Part shown: piece after piece, positions 37,699 through 46,666 of the stretch
Position numbering within the stretch: the first letter of the stretch is position 1
Layout of the letters: each line of letters starts with the position of its first letter
Assembly: GCF_030758975.1 (NCBI RefSeq)
Contig: NZ_CP132359.1
Location: 2,372,811 to 2,436,810, forward strand
Direction: 5' to 3'
Source: Bosea beijingensis
Lineage (GTDB): Bacteria > Pseudomonadota > Alphaproteobacteria > Rhizobiales > Beijerinckiaceae
Length of the DNA: 64,000 bases
Notes under the pieces: generated by a model
Told to the model about the DNA's origin: nothing
Database searches by the model: none
What the model saw: only the letters and a program-made list of their open reading frames with translations
Position numbers and translations under genes: made by a program

Positions 37699-37796
37699 GC
37701 GACCACCTCGCCGATCGCTGGATCATCGGAATGCAGGCTAGAACTGTTCGATCTCCGTGGAAATCACTTTTCCGGCAAAGGGAAAGGTGGCGGCCA

Positions 37797-37929
37797 TTGT
37801 CATTCCGGGGCTTCGCGGAGCGAAGAACCCGGAACCCACGACCGGGTAAAACATCCCAAGCTAGGCAGCAATCCGTTCACCCAGTCGTGGGTTCCGGGTT
37901 CGCGCCTGCGGCGCGCCCCGGAATGACAA
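37797..37929. repeat. Palindromic intergenic repeat (REP/BIME-like), copy 2
   Basis: A 133-base element with perfect 15-base terminal inverted repeats TTGTCATTCCGGGGC (37797-37811) and GCCCCGGAATGACAA (37915-37929). Nested inside is a second long inverted pair, CCCGGAACCCACGAC (37829-37843) and GTCGTGGGTTCCGGG. The whole can fold into one long hairpin. It shares the end GTCATTCCGGGGCTTCGCG with the element at 22243. Confidence 0.82.
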
Positions 37930-38104
37930 CCGCGCGGCCCGAACCGTTCTGATACGGAATCAGCAGCGCCAAAAAAGATGTTGGAGAAGATTTTTATCGC
38001 AAGAGGACCAAAGAATGAAAATATCCGCTTTTGCGAAGGCAAGTTCGGGAGGTGTATAGGAATATTCATCTACGGCCGCGGGCCGAACTTGAAGAGATCC
38101 TGTC
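37930..38104. other. Leader region of the DAACS symporter gene
   Basis: The rest of the 406-base gap between the second CorA gene and the symporter gene. It is more A/T-rich than its surroundings at 37965-38070 and must hold the symporter promoter. I saw no clear operator or hairpin. Confidence 0.35.
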
Positions 38105-39472
38105 ATGACCACCGCAATTCCCCGGACCGGCACCGCCGGAGCCGGTTCAAAACCGTTCTACTCCAGCTTCGGCTTCCAGGTTCTGGCGGCCATGGTGATC
38201 GGCCTCGTTCTCGGCTGGGTCGCGCGCAACATGGGGCCGGTCGCTCCGGGCCAGCCGAACTGGCTGACCGTCACGCTCGCGACCACCGGCTCGATCTTCG
38301 TGCAGCTCCTGCAGGCGCTGGTGCCGCCCCTGATCTTCACGGCGATCGTCGCCTCGATCAGCAATCTCCGGCAGCTCTCGAATGCCGCCGCGCTGGTCTG
38401 GCAGACGCTGCTCTGGTTCGCGATCACTGCCTTCATCGCCGTGCTGATCGGCATCGCGCTCGGTCTCATCATCCAGCCCGGCATCAATGCCGGCGTCGCC
38501 GCTGCCAGCGCCAAGGCGCCGGGCTCCGTTGGCTCCTGGCTCGACTTTCTGAAGGGGCTCGTGCCCGCCAACATGTTCGGCCTGCAGGCAACGACGCGGG
38601 TCGATGGTGGCGGCGCGACCACGCGCCTTGGTTTCAACGTGCTGCAACTGCTGGTGATCTCGATCGTCGTCGGCGTCGCCGCGCTGAAGGTCGGCGAGCG
38701 CGCCAACAGCTTCCTCGCGCTCAACGAGTCCTTCCTGGCGATCGTCCGTAAGGTGCTGTGGTGGGTGATCCGGCTGACGCCGATCGGCACCATCGGCCTG
38801 CTCGGCAACGCCGTCGCGCAATATGGCTGGCAGACGCTGGAGCAGCTCTCCTGGTACGCCTTCGCGATCTATCTCGGCCTCGCGATCGTGCTGCTCGTCG
38901 TTTATCCGGCGCTTCTCGTCCTGCACGGCCTGTCGCCGGCGCGCTTCTTTGCGGGTGCCTGGCCGGCGATCCAGCTCGCCTTCGTCTCGCGCTCCTCGAT
39001 CGGCACCTTGCCGGTGACCGAGGCCGTGACCGAGAAGAGCCTCGGCGTGCCCCGCGAATATGCCGCCTTCGCCGTGCCGCTCGGCGCGACCACGAAGATG
39101 GACGGCTGCGCCGCGATCTATCCGGCGATCTCCGCGATCTTCGTCGCGCAGTTCTACGGCGTGCCGCTCGGCATCCAGGAATACGTCCTGATCGCCTTCG
39201 TCTCGGTGATCGGCTCGGCCGCGACCGCCGGCCTCACCGGCGCCACCGTGATGCTGACGCTGACGCTCTCGACGCTCGGCCTGCCGCTCGCCGGCGTCGG
39301 CCTCCTGCTCGCCATCGACCCGATCCTCGACATGGGCCGCACGGCGGTGAACGTCGCCGGTCAGGCGCTGGTGCCGACACTCGTCGCCAAGCGTCAGGGC
39401 ATGCTCGATCAGGCGCAGTACGACCGCGCCGGAGATATCGAGGCGATCGACGCGACGCCGCGCGCGGCGTGA
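38105..39472 (+). CDS. Dicarboxylate/amino acid:cation symporter (DAACS) with altered sodium-site motifs
   Basis: 455 residues with the fold of GltPh/DctA: N-terminal helices, serine-rich hairpin 1 and FVSRSSIGTLPVTEAV as hairpin 2. The substrate-binding Asp and Arg are kept in ILDMGRTAVNV. However, the usual NMDGT motif reads KMDGC, and the NVTGD motif reads NVAGQ. In GltPh these Asn and Asp residues bind sodium, so coupling probably differs. The substrate is likely an acidic amino acid or dicarboxylate because the Arg remains. It stands alone, convergent with cysteine synthase. Confidence 0.9.
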   Translation: MTTAIPRTGTAGAGSKPFYSSFGFQVLAAMVIGLVLGWVARNMGPVAPGQPNWLTVTLATTGSIFVQLLQALVPPLIFTAIVASISNLRQLSNAAALVWQTLLWFAITAFIAVLIGIALGLIIQPGINAGVAAASAKAPGSVGSWLDFLKGLVPANMFGLQATTRVDGGGATTRLGFNVLQLLVISIVVGVAALKVGERANSFLALNESFLAIVRKVLWWVIRLTPIGTIGLLGNAVAQYGWQTLEQLSWYAFAIYLGLAIVLLVVYPALLVLHGLSPARFFAGAWPAIQLAFVSRSSIGTLPVTEAVTEKSLGVPREYAAFAVPLGATTKMDGCAAIYPAISAIFVAQFYGVPLGIQEYVLIAFVSVIGSAATAGLTGATVMLTLTLSTLGLPLAGVGLLLAIDPILDMGRTAVNVAGQALVPTLVAKRQGMLDQAQYDRAGDIEAIDATPRAA

Positions 39473-39477
39473 TCACG

Positions 39478-39510
39478 GATGGCCTGGGGCGGCTGCCGCC
39501 TCAGGCCATC
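39478..39510. terminator. Bidirectional hairpin between symporter and cysteine synthase genes
   Basis: GATGGCCTGGGGCGGC (39478-39493) pairs with GCCGCCTCAGGCCATC (39495-39510) with one G-T wobble. The right arm runs into the cysteine synthase stop codon. It is placed to end both convergent transcripts, but no T-run is visible. Confidence 0.5.
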
Positions 39511-40565
39511 ACCTTGCTGACGACCTGCTTCAGCGCCGAGCTGTCTCGTTCCAGCCAGCCGGGAACCGGCAGGTTCTTCGAACGCAGGAATTCCGGATTG
39601 AACAGCTTCGACTGGTAGCGCGTGCCGTAGTCGCAGAGCACCGTCACGATGGTATGGCCCGGCCCCATCTGCTGCGCCAGCCGGATCGCGCCTGCGACAT
39701 TGATACCCGACGAGCCGCCGAGGCAGAGGCCCTCATGCTCCAGCAGATCGAAGACGATCTGCACCGCTTCCGCATCCGGGATCTGGAAGGCGATATCGAC
39801 CGGCGCATCGACCAGATTGGCGGTGATCCGGCCCTGGCCGATGCCTTCGGTGATCGAGGAGCCCTCGGACTTGAGCACGCCTGCCTTGTAGTAGGAATAG
39901 AGCGCCGCGCCCATCGGGTCGGCCAGCCCGATCATGACCTCGGGATTGCGCGCCTTGAGGGCCATGCCGACGCCAGCCAGCGTCCCGCCCGAACCGACCG
40001 CACAGATGAAGCCGTCGACCTTGCCGGCCGTCTGCTCCCAGATTTCCGGGCCGGTCGTGTCGATATGGCCCTGCCGGTTCGCGACATTGTCGAACTGGTT
40101 GGCCCAGATCGCGCCGTTCGCCTCGGTCTTCGCCAGTTCCTCGGCGAGGCGGCCGGAGACCTTCACGTAGTTGTTCGGGTTGGCATAGGGCGCGGCGGGC
40201 ACTTCGACCAGCGTCGCGCCGGCCAGCCGCAGCATGTCTTTCTTTTCCTGGCTCTGCGTCTCCGGGATGACGATCACCGACCGATAGCCCAACGCATTGC
40301 CGACGAGCGCGATGCCGATGCCGGTATTGCCGGCCGTGCCCTCGACGATGATGCCGCCGGGTTTCAACTGCCCCTTCGCCTCGGCGTCGCGGATGATCGC
40401 GAGCGCGGCGCGGTCCTTCACCGATTGGCCGGGGTTCATGAACTCGGCCTTGCCGAGGATGGTGCAGCCGGTCTCCGCCGAGGCACGCTGGAGCTTGATG
40501 AGCGGGGTGTTGCCGATGGCTTCGATGACGCCATCCTTCATGTCGATCTTCGCGCGGATAGTCAT
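39501..40565 (-). CDS. Cysteine synthase A
   Basis: PLP enzyme that makes cysteine from O-acetylserine and sulfide. 354 residues from the ATG at 40565. The PLP Lys is in NPGQSVKDRAALAI, the Asn-loop is EGTAGNTGIGIA, and the phosphate-binding loop is AVGSGGTLAG. The C-terminal half has SSITEGIGQGRI and CLGGSSGINVAGA. It is slightly longer than enteric CysK. Cystathionine beta-synthase-like roles are possible in this branch but there is no CBS domain. Confidence 0.93.
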   Translation of the reverse strand: MTIRAKIDMKDGVIEAIGNTPLIKLQRASAETGCTILGKAEFMNPGQSVKDRAALAIIRDAEAKGQLKPGGIIVEGTAGNTGIGIALVGNALGYRSVIVIPETQSQEKKDMLRLAGATLVEVPAAPYANPNNYVKVSGRLAEELAKTEANGAIWANQFDNVANRQGHIDTTGPEIWEQTAGKVDGFICAVGSGGTLAGVGMALKARNPEVMIGLADPMGAALYSYYKAGVLKSEGSSITEGIGQGRITANLVDAPVDIAFQIPDAEAVQIVFDLLEHEGLCLGGSSGINVAGAIRLAQQMGPGHTIVTVLCDYGTRYQSKLFNPEFLRSKNLPVPGWLERDSSALKQVVSKVMA

Positions 40566-40706
40566 GGCCGGATTTCCCAATTCGTCCCTGACCTGATAGG
40601 CGAAAGCGTCTCAGCGGTCATCAGTGAGCGGGCCTTTCGCCCCGAGTTCGGAACAATGCCAGTCGCCAAGCCGCAAGCTGGAGAAATTTCTTCTCCGAAG
40701 CTCGCC

Positions 40707-41945
40707 ATGAATGAAATCTTGGCCGTCGATCGCCTTGGCCAGAAGGGCGACGGCATCGTGCAGGCCGCCTCCGGCAGCATCTTCATTCCCTATGCTCTGC
40801 CGGGCGAAACCGTGCGCGCCGTGGTCGATCGCGAGCGCGGCCAGCTCGTCGAGATCATCGCACCCTCCGAATCCCGCATCGCCGCGATCTGCCCGCTTTT
40901 CACCCGCTGCGGCGGCTGCGCGGCCCAGCATATGGCGCCCGGCCTCTATCGCGAATGGAAACGCCAGCAGGTCGTGACCGCGCTGAGCCGTGCCGGCATC
41001 GAGGCCCCGGTCGGCGACCTCGTCGATGCCCATGGCGCCGGCCGCCGCCGCGTCACTTTCCATGCCCGCCGGCAGGGCGAGGCGATGATCGTCGGCTTCA
41101 TGGCGGCGCGCAGCCATGACCTGATTTCCGTCGAGACCTGTCCGGTGTTGGCCCCGGGGCTCGATCGCGCGCCCGCCGTCGCGCTGATGCTGGCGAACCG
41201 CATGGGCGGCGCCAACAAGCCGCTCGACATCCAGGTCACCGCCTCGGAAGCCGGGCTCGATGTCGATATCCGCGGCCATGGCCCGCTCGGTGACAAGCTG
41301 AGGCTCGCCCTGACTCAGCTCGCCGAGCGGCTCGACCTCGCCCGGCTCTCCAACCATGGCGAGATCGTCGTCGAGCGCCGCCCACCCTTGCAGCGCATGG
41401 GCAGGGCGCTGGTCGCGCCGGCTGCAGGCGGCTTCCTGCAGGCGACGGCTGTGGGCGAGGAGGTGCTGGCCGGGCTCGTCATGGCGGCGCTGCCCAAGGG
41501 CAAGCGCGCGGCCGATCTCTTCGCCGGCTGCGGTCCCTTCAGCTTCCGCATCGCCGAGAAGATGCAGGTGCTCGCCATCGAGAGCGACAAGGCGGCGATG
41601 CTGGCGCTGGCCAAGGGCACCGGCGCGACGCAGGGCCTGAAGCCGATCGCGACCGAGACGCGCGACCTGTTCCGCCGCCCACTGCTGGAGCACGAGCTCA
41701 AAGGCTTCGACGTGATCGTGCTCGATCCGCCGCGGGCCGGCGCGGAGGCGCAGATCAAGCGGCTGGCGGCATCGAAGGTCAGAGACGTGATCTACGTCTC
41801 CTGCGATGCGGCAAGCTTCGCGCGCGACGCCGCGACCCTCGTTGCGGGCGGCTATGCGCTGGAGGCCGTGACGCCGGTCGATCAGTTCCGCTATTCCGCT
41901 CATGTCGAGCTCGTCGGCGTGTTCCGGCGGGGCAGGAAGGGTTGA
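40707..41945 (+). CDS. TrmA/RlmD-type 23S rRNA/tRNA uracil-C5 methyltransferase
   Basis: 412 residues from the ATG at 40707, chosen because the TRAM-like N-terminal strand MNEILAVDRLGQKGDGI begins there. A [4Fe-4S] site is suggested by CPLFTRCGGCAAQH plus the Cys in VETCPVL. SAM motif I is DLFAGCGPFSFRIA. The active site shows VLDPPRAGA and the nucleophilic Cys in YVSCDAASFARD. It methylates a uridine in rRNA or tRNA; the exact position is not decidable here. Confidence 0.92.
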   Translation: MNEILAVDRLGQKGDGIVQAASGSIFIPYALPGETVRAVVDRERGQLVEIIAPSESRIAAICPLFTRCGGCAAQHMAPGLYREWKRQQVVTALSRAGIEAPVGDLVDAHGAGRRRVTFHARRQGEAMIVGFMAARSHDLISVETCPVLAPGLDRAPAVALMLANRMGGANKPLDIQVTASEAGLDVDIRGHGPLGDKLRLALTQLAERLDLARLSNHGEIVVERRPPLQRMGRALVAPAAGGFLQATAVGEEVLAGLVMAALPKGKRAADLFAGCGPFSFRIAEKMQVLAIESDKAAMLALAKGTGATQGLKPIATETRDLFRRPLLEHELKGFDVIVLDPPRAGAEAQIKRLAASKVRDVIYVSCDAASFARDAATLVAGGYALEAVTPVDQFRYSAHVELVGVFRRGRKG

Positions 41946-42009
41946 AGCATTTTCGAGCGAAGTGGATACCGGTTCGCGTGAAGAAAATGCGGTAGGGCAG
42001 GGCTTCAGG

Positions 42010-43422
42010 ATGAGCGCAATTCTCGATCGCATGGCCGGCATCGTCGGCGCGAAGAACATCATCGCCGATGCCGACGCGATGGTGCCCTATCTCAAGGAAT
42101 GGCGCGATCTCTTCCGCGGCAAGGCGCAAGGCATCGTCCGCCCCGGCTCGACCGCCGAGGTCGCCGAGCTGGTGAAGCTGGCGGCCGAGACCGGCACGGT
42201 GCTGGTGCCGCAGGGCGGCAATACCGGCCTCGTCGGCGGCCAGATCCCGATCTCCGAAGGTAAGGAAGTCATCCTCTCGCTGCAGCGCCTCGACAAGATC
42301 CGTGCTGTCGACACCGATGGCGACACGATGATCGTCGAGGCCGGCGTCACCCTGAAGCGCGCGCAGGATGCTGCGGAGGCGGCCGGCCGGCTGTTCCCGC
42401 TCTCGCTCGCGTCCGAAGGTTCCTGCACCATCGGCGGCAATCTCTCGACCAATGCCGGCGGCACTGCCGTGCTGGCCTATGGCAATGCCCGCGAGCTCTG
42501 CATGGGGCTGGAGGTCGTGCTGCCGGACGGCCGCATCTGGAACGGGCTCCGCCAGCTCCGCAAGGACAATACCGGCTACGACCTGAAGAACCTCTTCATC
42601 GGCGCCGAAGGCACGCTCGGCATCATCACCGCGGCGGTGCTGAAGCTCTTCCCCGCGCCGGCCGCCCGCGCCACCGCCTTCCTCGCCGTGCCCGATCCGG
42701 CGGCGGCGCTCGAACTGCTGAACGCTGCCAAGGCCGGTGCAGGCGGCACGCTCACCACCTTCGAGCTGATGCCGCGCATCGGGATGGATTTCGTCCTGCG
42801 CCATGCGTCCGGTACGCGCGACCCGCTCTCCGAGCCGTCGCCCTGGTATGTGCTGATGGAGGTCTCGGCCCAGCAGGCCACGGGGCTCGACGAGCATGTC
42901 GAGACCTTCCTCGGCGAAGCCTTGGAGAAGGGCATCGTCACCGATGCGGCGCTGGCGGGCTCGCTGACACAGCGCGCCGATTTCTGGAAGCTGCGTGAGA
43001 TGCTCTCGGAGGTACAGACCTATGAGGGCGGCTCGATCAAGCACGACGTTTCCGTGCCGATCCACGCGACGCCCGAGTTCCTCGCACGCGCCATCGCGGC
43101 GGTGGAGGCGATGGTGCCGGGCTGCCGGCCGGTGCCCTTCGGCCATCTCGGCGACGGCAACATCCATTTCAACGTCAGCCAGCCGGTCGGCGCCGACAAG
43201 GCCGGCTTCCTCGCGCGCTGGAGCGATATGAACGAGGCGGTCCACGCCATCGTCGCCGAATTGCACGGCTCGATCTCGGCCGAGCACGGCATCGGCCGCC
43301 TCAAGCGCGACCTGCTGCCGGGCGTGAAGGACCCTGTCGAGCTCGACCTGATGCGGACGATCAAGCAGACGCTCGATCCGAAGGGCATCCTGAATCCGGG
43401 CGCAGTGCTCGCCACCGAGTAA
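42010..43422 (+). CDS. FAD-linked 2-hydroxyacid dehydrogenase (GlcD/D2HGDH type)
   Basis: 470 residues. The FAD-binding PP-loop domain has VPQGGNTGLVGGQIP and SEGSCTIGGNLSTNAGG. The C-terminal cap has the metal-site pair PFGHLGDGNIHFNVS and ISAEHGIGRLKRDLL. It oxidises a D-2-hydroxyacid such as D-lactate, glycolate or D-2-hydroxyglutarate and passes electrons to a carrier. No GlcE/GlcF partners are next to it, which favours the single-subunit type. It follows the RNA methyltransferase by 64 bases. Confidence 0.93.
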   Translation: MSAILDRMAGIVGAKNIIADADAMVPYLKEWRDLFRGKAQGIVRPGSTAEVAELVKLAAETGTVLVPQGGNTGLVGGQIPISEGKEVILSLQRLDKIRAVDTDGDTMIVEAGVTLKRAQDAAEAAGRLFPLSLASEGSCTIGGNLSTNAGGTAVLAYGNARELCMGLEVVLPDGRIWNGLRQLRKDNTGYDLKNLFIGAEGTLGIITAAVLKLFPAPAARATAFLAVPDPAAALELLNAAKAGAGGTLTTFELMPRIGMDFVLRHASGTRDPLSEPSPWYVLMEVSAQQATGLDEHVETFLGEALEKGIVTDAALAGSLTQRADFWKLREMLSEVQTYEGGSIKHDVSVPIHATPEFLARAIAAVEAMVPGCRPVPFGHLGDGNIHFNVSQPVGADKAGFLARWSDMNEAVHAIVAELHGSISAEHGIGRLKRDLLPGVKDPVELDLMRTIKQTLDPKGILNPGAVLATE

Positions 43423-43503
43423 GTTCGGATACCGCGGGGAATCCTCTCCCGTAGGAGAGGCCGAACTGCTTCTGGAGCATGCTGATTTTTTCAGAAGCGC
43501 GAC

Positions 43504-43598
43504 GTCATCCCGGCCTTGAGCCGGGATCCATCGGAGGGCTCCGAGCTCTATGATGGATCCCGGATCTACGCTGCTTCGCAGCTTGTCCGGGATAACGC
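43504..43598. repeat. Palindromic intergenic repeat, related type
   Basis: Core inverted repeat CCGGGATCCATC (43521-43532) and GATGGATCCCGG (43552-43563), within weaker outer arms GTCATCCCGG and CCGGGATAAC. The logic (GTCAT at the outer end, GC-rich palindrome inside) is like the elements at 22243 and 37797 but the sequence differs, so it is a second subtype. Confidence 0.65.
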
Positions 43599-43646
43599 TC
43601 TGTTTCCGCGGGAAATCAGTAAGCTCCAGCCCGGACCGCTTTCGCC

Positions 43647-45242
43647 TCAAGGCGTCGCGACATATCCATCCCGACGCGGGTCGGCCGCGCCGGTGAACAC
43701 CCCCGTAGCCGGATCGGCCGCCACCGCCTGCATGCCGCCGCAGCGCATGGTCCAGCCGACATCGAAGGCGCGCGCCTCATGCCCGCGCCTGACCAGCTCG
43801 GCGATCGTCTCCGGTGTGATCCGGTTCTCGATCTCGACGAGGCGCCCGTCCCAGAGGCGCGCTCGCGGCGCCTCGATCGCTTCCTGAAGCGGCAGGCCGT
43901 AGACGAGATGCTGAACCATGGCCTGCGCCTGCGTCTGCATGATGCCGTAGCTGCCGGGCGTGCCGAGCGCGAGCACCGGCTTGCCGTCGCGGGTCGAGAG
44001 CGTCGGCGACATGCACATCGGCAGTTCGTCGCCGGGCTTCGAGCGGTTCGGGCTGCCGGGTTGGACATCGGCCCAGTACAGGAAGTTGTTGAAGCACAGC
44101 CCCGTGCCTGGCACGACGACGCCGCTGCCGAACGGGCTGCCGAGGCTCTGCGTGATGCAGATCAGGTTGCCTTCGCTGTCCGCGACCGAGAGCGAGGTCG
44201 TGTGCGCCGGGTCTTCCTTGTCCTGCGGCACCCACTGCTCGGTCGGCCCCGTCACCGGCTTGCCGTCGGTCAGGCGCTGACGCAGACGCGCGACGGAAGC
44301 CTCCGACATGATCTCGGCGAGCTTCTCCGGCGAGGGATTGTTATGGGCGATGCGCTCGCCAGCCGCGAGGCGGATCGCGCGGTAGACGAGGTCGAGATGA
44401 TCCGCCCCGTCCCTCGGCTTCGACGCAAGGTCGATGCCGTCGAGCAGCTTGAGTGTCAGCAGGAACTGGAAGCCCTCGCAGGGCGGCGGCGGCACATGCA
44501 CCGACAGACCCCTGAAGCTCGCCGCCATCGGCTCGCGCCAGACCATCTTCACCGCCGCGAGATCGGCCATGGTCAGCGAGCCGCCGAGCGCCTGCAGATG
44601 CGTGATGACCTTCTCGCCGAGCGCGCCGCGATAGAAATGATCCGGCCCCTTCTCGGCGATCTCGCTCAACGTCTTCGCAAGGTCCGACTGCACGAGCACG
44701 GAGCCGAGATGCATCGCGCCATTGGGCTGGTAGTTCTTCGACCACGCCGGATAGAGCGCCGGGATCTTCGCCAGCAGCGGGTCGTTCTCCTCGAACTCAT
44801 CCGCGCCGAACTCGGCCAGCGCGAAACCGTCCCGCGCCAAGGCGATCGCCGGAGCGAAGACCTCGGCCATCGACTTGCGGCCATAGGTCTTCACCAGCTC
44901 GCACCAGCCGGCGAGATTGCCGGGAGAGGCGACGGCAAGCGCGCCGCGTTCGAGATCGGTGCGCTGGCTGAAACGGTCGGCCGGGAAGCTCGCCGGGATC
45001 GGCGGCACGAAATCGAGCACGCGCACCCGCTTTTCGGCCGCGACCCACATCGTCGAGAGGCCCATGCCGGCGAGCCCCGACATGAAGGGCTCGACCACGT
45101 TGAGAGCGGCGGCCGTGGCGGCGGCGGCATCGAAGGCGTTGCCGCCCTGCGCCAGCAGTTTTGCGCCGGCCTGCGCCGCCAAGGGATGGGCCGCGGCAAC
45201 CATGCCGTGGCGAGAGGTCATCGTGGGGCGGCGGCCATGCAT
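43647..45242 (-). CDS. Gamma-glutamyltransferase family protein
   Basis: 531 residues of the Ntn-hydrolase GGT family, with GAGGAGGAG before the ATG. The self-cleavage and catalytic Thr is in DPAHTTSLSVADSEGN, giving a large chain of about 345 residues and a small chain of about 185. The motif SPTLSTRDGKPVLALGTPGSYGIMQT is the usual small-chain signature. No signal peptide is evident, unlike secreted GGT, so it may act in the cytoplasm, on glutathione or another gamma-glutamyl or acyl substrate. Confidence 0.92.
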   Translation of the reverse strand: MHGRRPTMTSRHGMVAAAHPLAAQAGAKLLAQGGNAFDAAAATAAALNVVEPFMSGLAGMGLSTMWVAAEKRVRVLDFVPPIPASFPADRFSQRTDLERGALAVASPGNLAGWCELVKTYGRKSMAEVFAPAIALARDGFALAEFGADEFEENDPLLAKIPALYPAWSKNYQPNGAMHLGSVLVQSDLAKTLSEIAEKGPDHFYRGALGEKVITHLQALGGSLTMADLAAVKMVWREPMAASFRGLSVHVPPPPCEGFQFLLTLKLLDGIDLASKPRDGADHLDLVYRAIRLAAGERIAHNNPSPEKLAEIMSEASVARLRQRLTDGKPVTGPTEQWVPQDKEDPAHTTSLSVADSEGNLICITQSLGSPFGSGVVVPGTGLCFNNFLYWADVQPGSPNRSKPGDELPMCMSPTLSTRDGKPVLALGTPGSYGIMQTQAQAMVQHLVYGLPLQEAIEAPRARLWDGRLVEIENRITPETIAELVRRGHEARAFDVGWTMRCGGMQAVAADPATGVFTGAADPRRDGYVATP

Positions 45243-45295
45243 CGTCAGTCTCCTCCTCGTCGTTTTCTGACGACGATCAGAGCACGAATCCGGCG

Positions 45296-46063
45296 CTAGA
45301 ACAGGCTGCCTTGCCCGTCATCCGCGGGAGGCCGGGTCGCTTTGCGCGCATGGCGCTTCGGTTCCTCCGGAGCCTCCTCCGGCGGAAGCTCGGCCAGCGG
45401 CAACTGAATCTCGGCCGCGTCATTCGCGACCTTGTTGACGGCGTTGCCGATCGCGACGGCCTCCAGCAGATCGTCCGGGGGCGGCTTCAGCAGGCGCCCG
45501 GTCTGTTCCGACGTCGCTTGCGGGTCGAGCCAGGCGTCGTGGTCGCGGGGATCGAGGATGATCGGGCTGCGATGGTGGATCGGCGCCATCGTGCCGTTGG
45601 CTGGCCCCGTCATCATCGCGACCGTGTCGATCTCGGAGCCATCCGGCGAATGCCAGGTCTCCCACAACGCGGCGAAGGCGAAGAGGTTGCGATCGGGCTT
45701 TCGGAACAGGAAAGCTTCGTTGCGGGCCTGCTTGCCGGTGCCGCTGCGCCGCCATTCGTAGAAGGCATCGGCCGGCAGCAGGCACCGCCGCCGCGTCAGG
45801 GCGTTGCGGAAGGACGGCTTTTCGGCCGCGCTCTCAATCCGGATATTGATGACGAGCGGGAAATCCTTGGGGTCCTTGACCCAGCCGGGGATGAAGCCCC
45901 AGCGCATCAGCATGAATTGCCGTGCGCCGTCATGCGGCCTGACGACCGGTACCGGCTGCGTCGGCGCGATATTGTAGCGTGGCGGGAAGTTCGGCTGCTC
46001 GCGATAGCCGAAGGTGTCGCGCATCGCCTCGGGGGGCAGGGTGATCGCATAGCGTCCGCACAT
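45296..46063 (-). CDS. SOS response-associated peptidase, HMCES/YedK family
   Basis: 255 residues. Cys2 right after the initiator Met forms a covalent link to abasic sites in single-stranded DNA, and MCGRYAITLPPEAM is the diagnostic start. The supporting residues are in RYNIAPTQPVPVV (Asn), FYEWRR (Glu) and IHHRSPIIL (His). The C-terminal 40 residues are Pro/Glu/Arg-rich and probably disordered. It protects abasic sites at replication forks. I saw no LexA-type box before it. Confidence 0.94.
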   Translation of the reverse strand: MCGRYAITLPPEAMRDTFGYREQPNFPPRYNIAPTQPVPVVRPHDGARQFMLMRWGFIPGWVKDPKDFPLVINIRIESAAEKPSFRNALTRRRCLLPADAFYEWRRSGTGKQARNEAFLFRKPDRNLFAFAALWETWHSPDGSEIDTVAMMTGPANGTMAPIHHRSPIILDPRDHDAWLDPQATSEQTGRLLKPPPDDLLEAVAIGNAVNKVANDAAEIQLPLAELPPEEAPEEPKRHARKATRPPADDGQGSLF

Positions 46064-46150
46064 GCCCGCTGTTTACGTCGAGACGAGCGTTCGGAATCAA
46101 CACTTTATTTGCGGTTGCACCAACATAGTCGCGGCGATTTGGGGTAGCGG

Positions 46151-46651
46151 ATGAGCGTCATCGCGGCGGAGATGCTGGCTGGAACGGCGGCCGAACGGCT
46201 TGACGCCGGTGTCCACCCGCGTCTGTCGACCGATTTTCTCAACCGCTACAGCGAAGCCCTGATGCTGATCGAGATGGTCGCGATGGATGAGAGCATCCTC
46301 GCCGATCTCCAGGCTTGGCAATCCGTCGGCTACCGCGAGCATTTCGCCAGCTCGGCCCTGCGCTGCGCCGCCTCGGCTCTCGCCGCCTATGACGAGCTGA
46401 ACCCGAACCGGGCCCGTGCTTTCGACGAAGCTTGCCGAGCGATGACGCGGCTGGTGCGTACGGTGACGGCGCTGCTCGCGGAAACGCCGCCCTCGCCGGA
46501 ATTGCCGGAGATCGTCGAGGTCGCAGGCGAGGCCCTGCGCCGGCAGATCGCCCGCGCGACACAGTTCATCAACGCGAATGGCGCGATCGACATCACGGCG
46601 TTCGAGGATACCGCCTTGCAGGAACAGATCGACGCCTTGCTCGCGCGTTGA
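46151..46651 (+). CDS. Hypothetical helical protein
   Basis: 166 residues, mostly alpha-helical, without signal peptide or membrane segments. Parts such as FLNRYSEALMLIEMVAMDESILADLQAW and AAYDELNPNRARAFDEACRAMTRLV suggest a compact helical bundle. I do not recognise a domain. GGTAG lies before the ATG at 46151. Its neighbours, HMCES (divergent) and TlyA (convergent), give no clear hint. Confidence 0.7.
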   Translation: MSVIAAEMLAGTAAERLDAGVHPRLSTDFLNRYSEALMLIEMVAMDESILADLQAWQSVGYREHFASSALRCAASALAAYDELNPNRARAFDEACRAMTRLVRTVTALLAETPPSPELPEIVEVAGEALRRQIARATQFINANGAIDITAFEDTALQEQIDALLAR

Positions 46652-46666
46652 CCAGGCGCACTGGCC

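Noticed and set aside
43443..43462. CTCTCC-CGTA-GGAGAG hairpin after the oxidase gene
   Set aside because: Short stem and no T-run; too weak to call a terminator.
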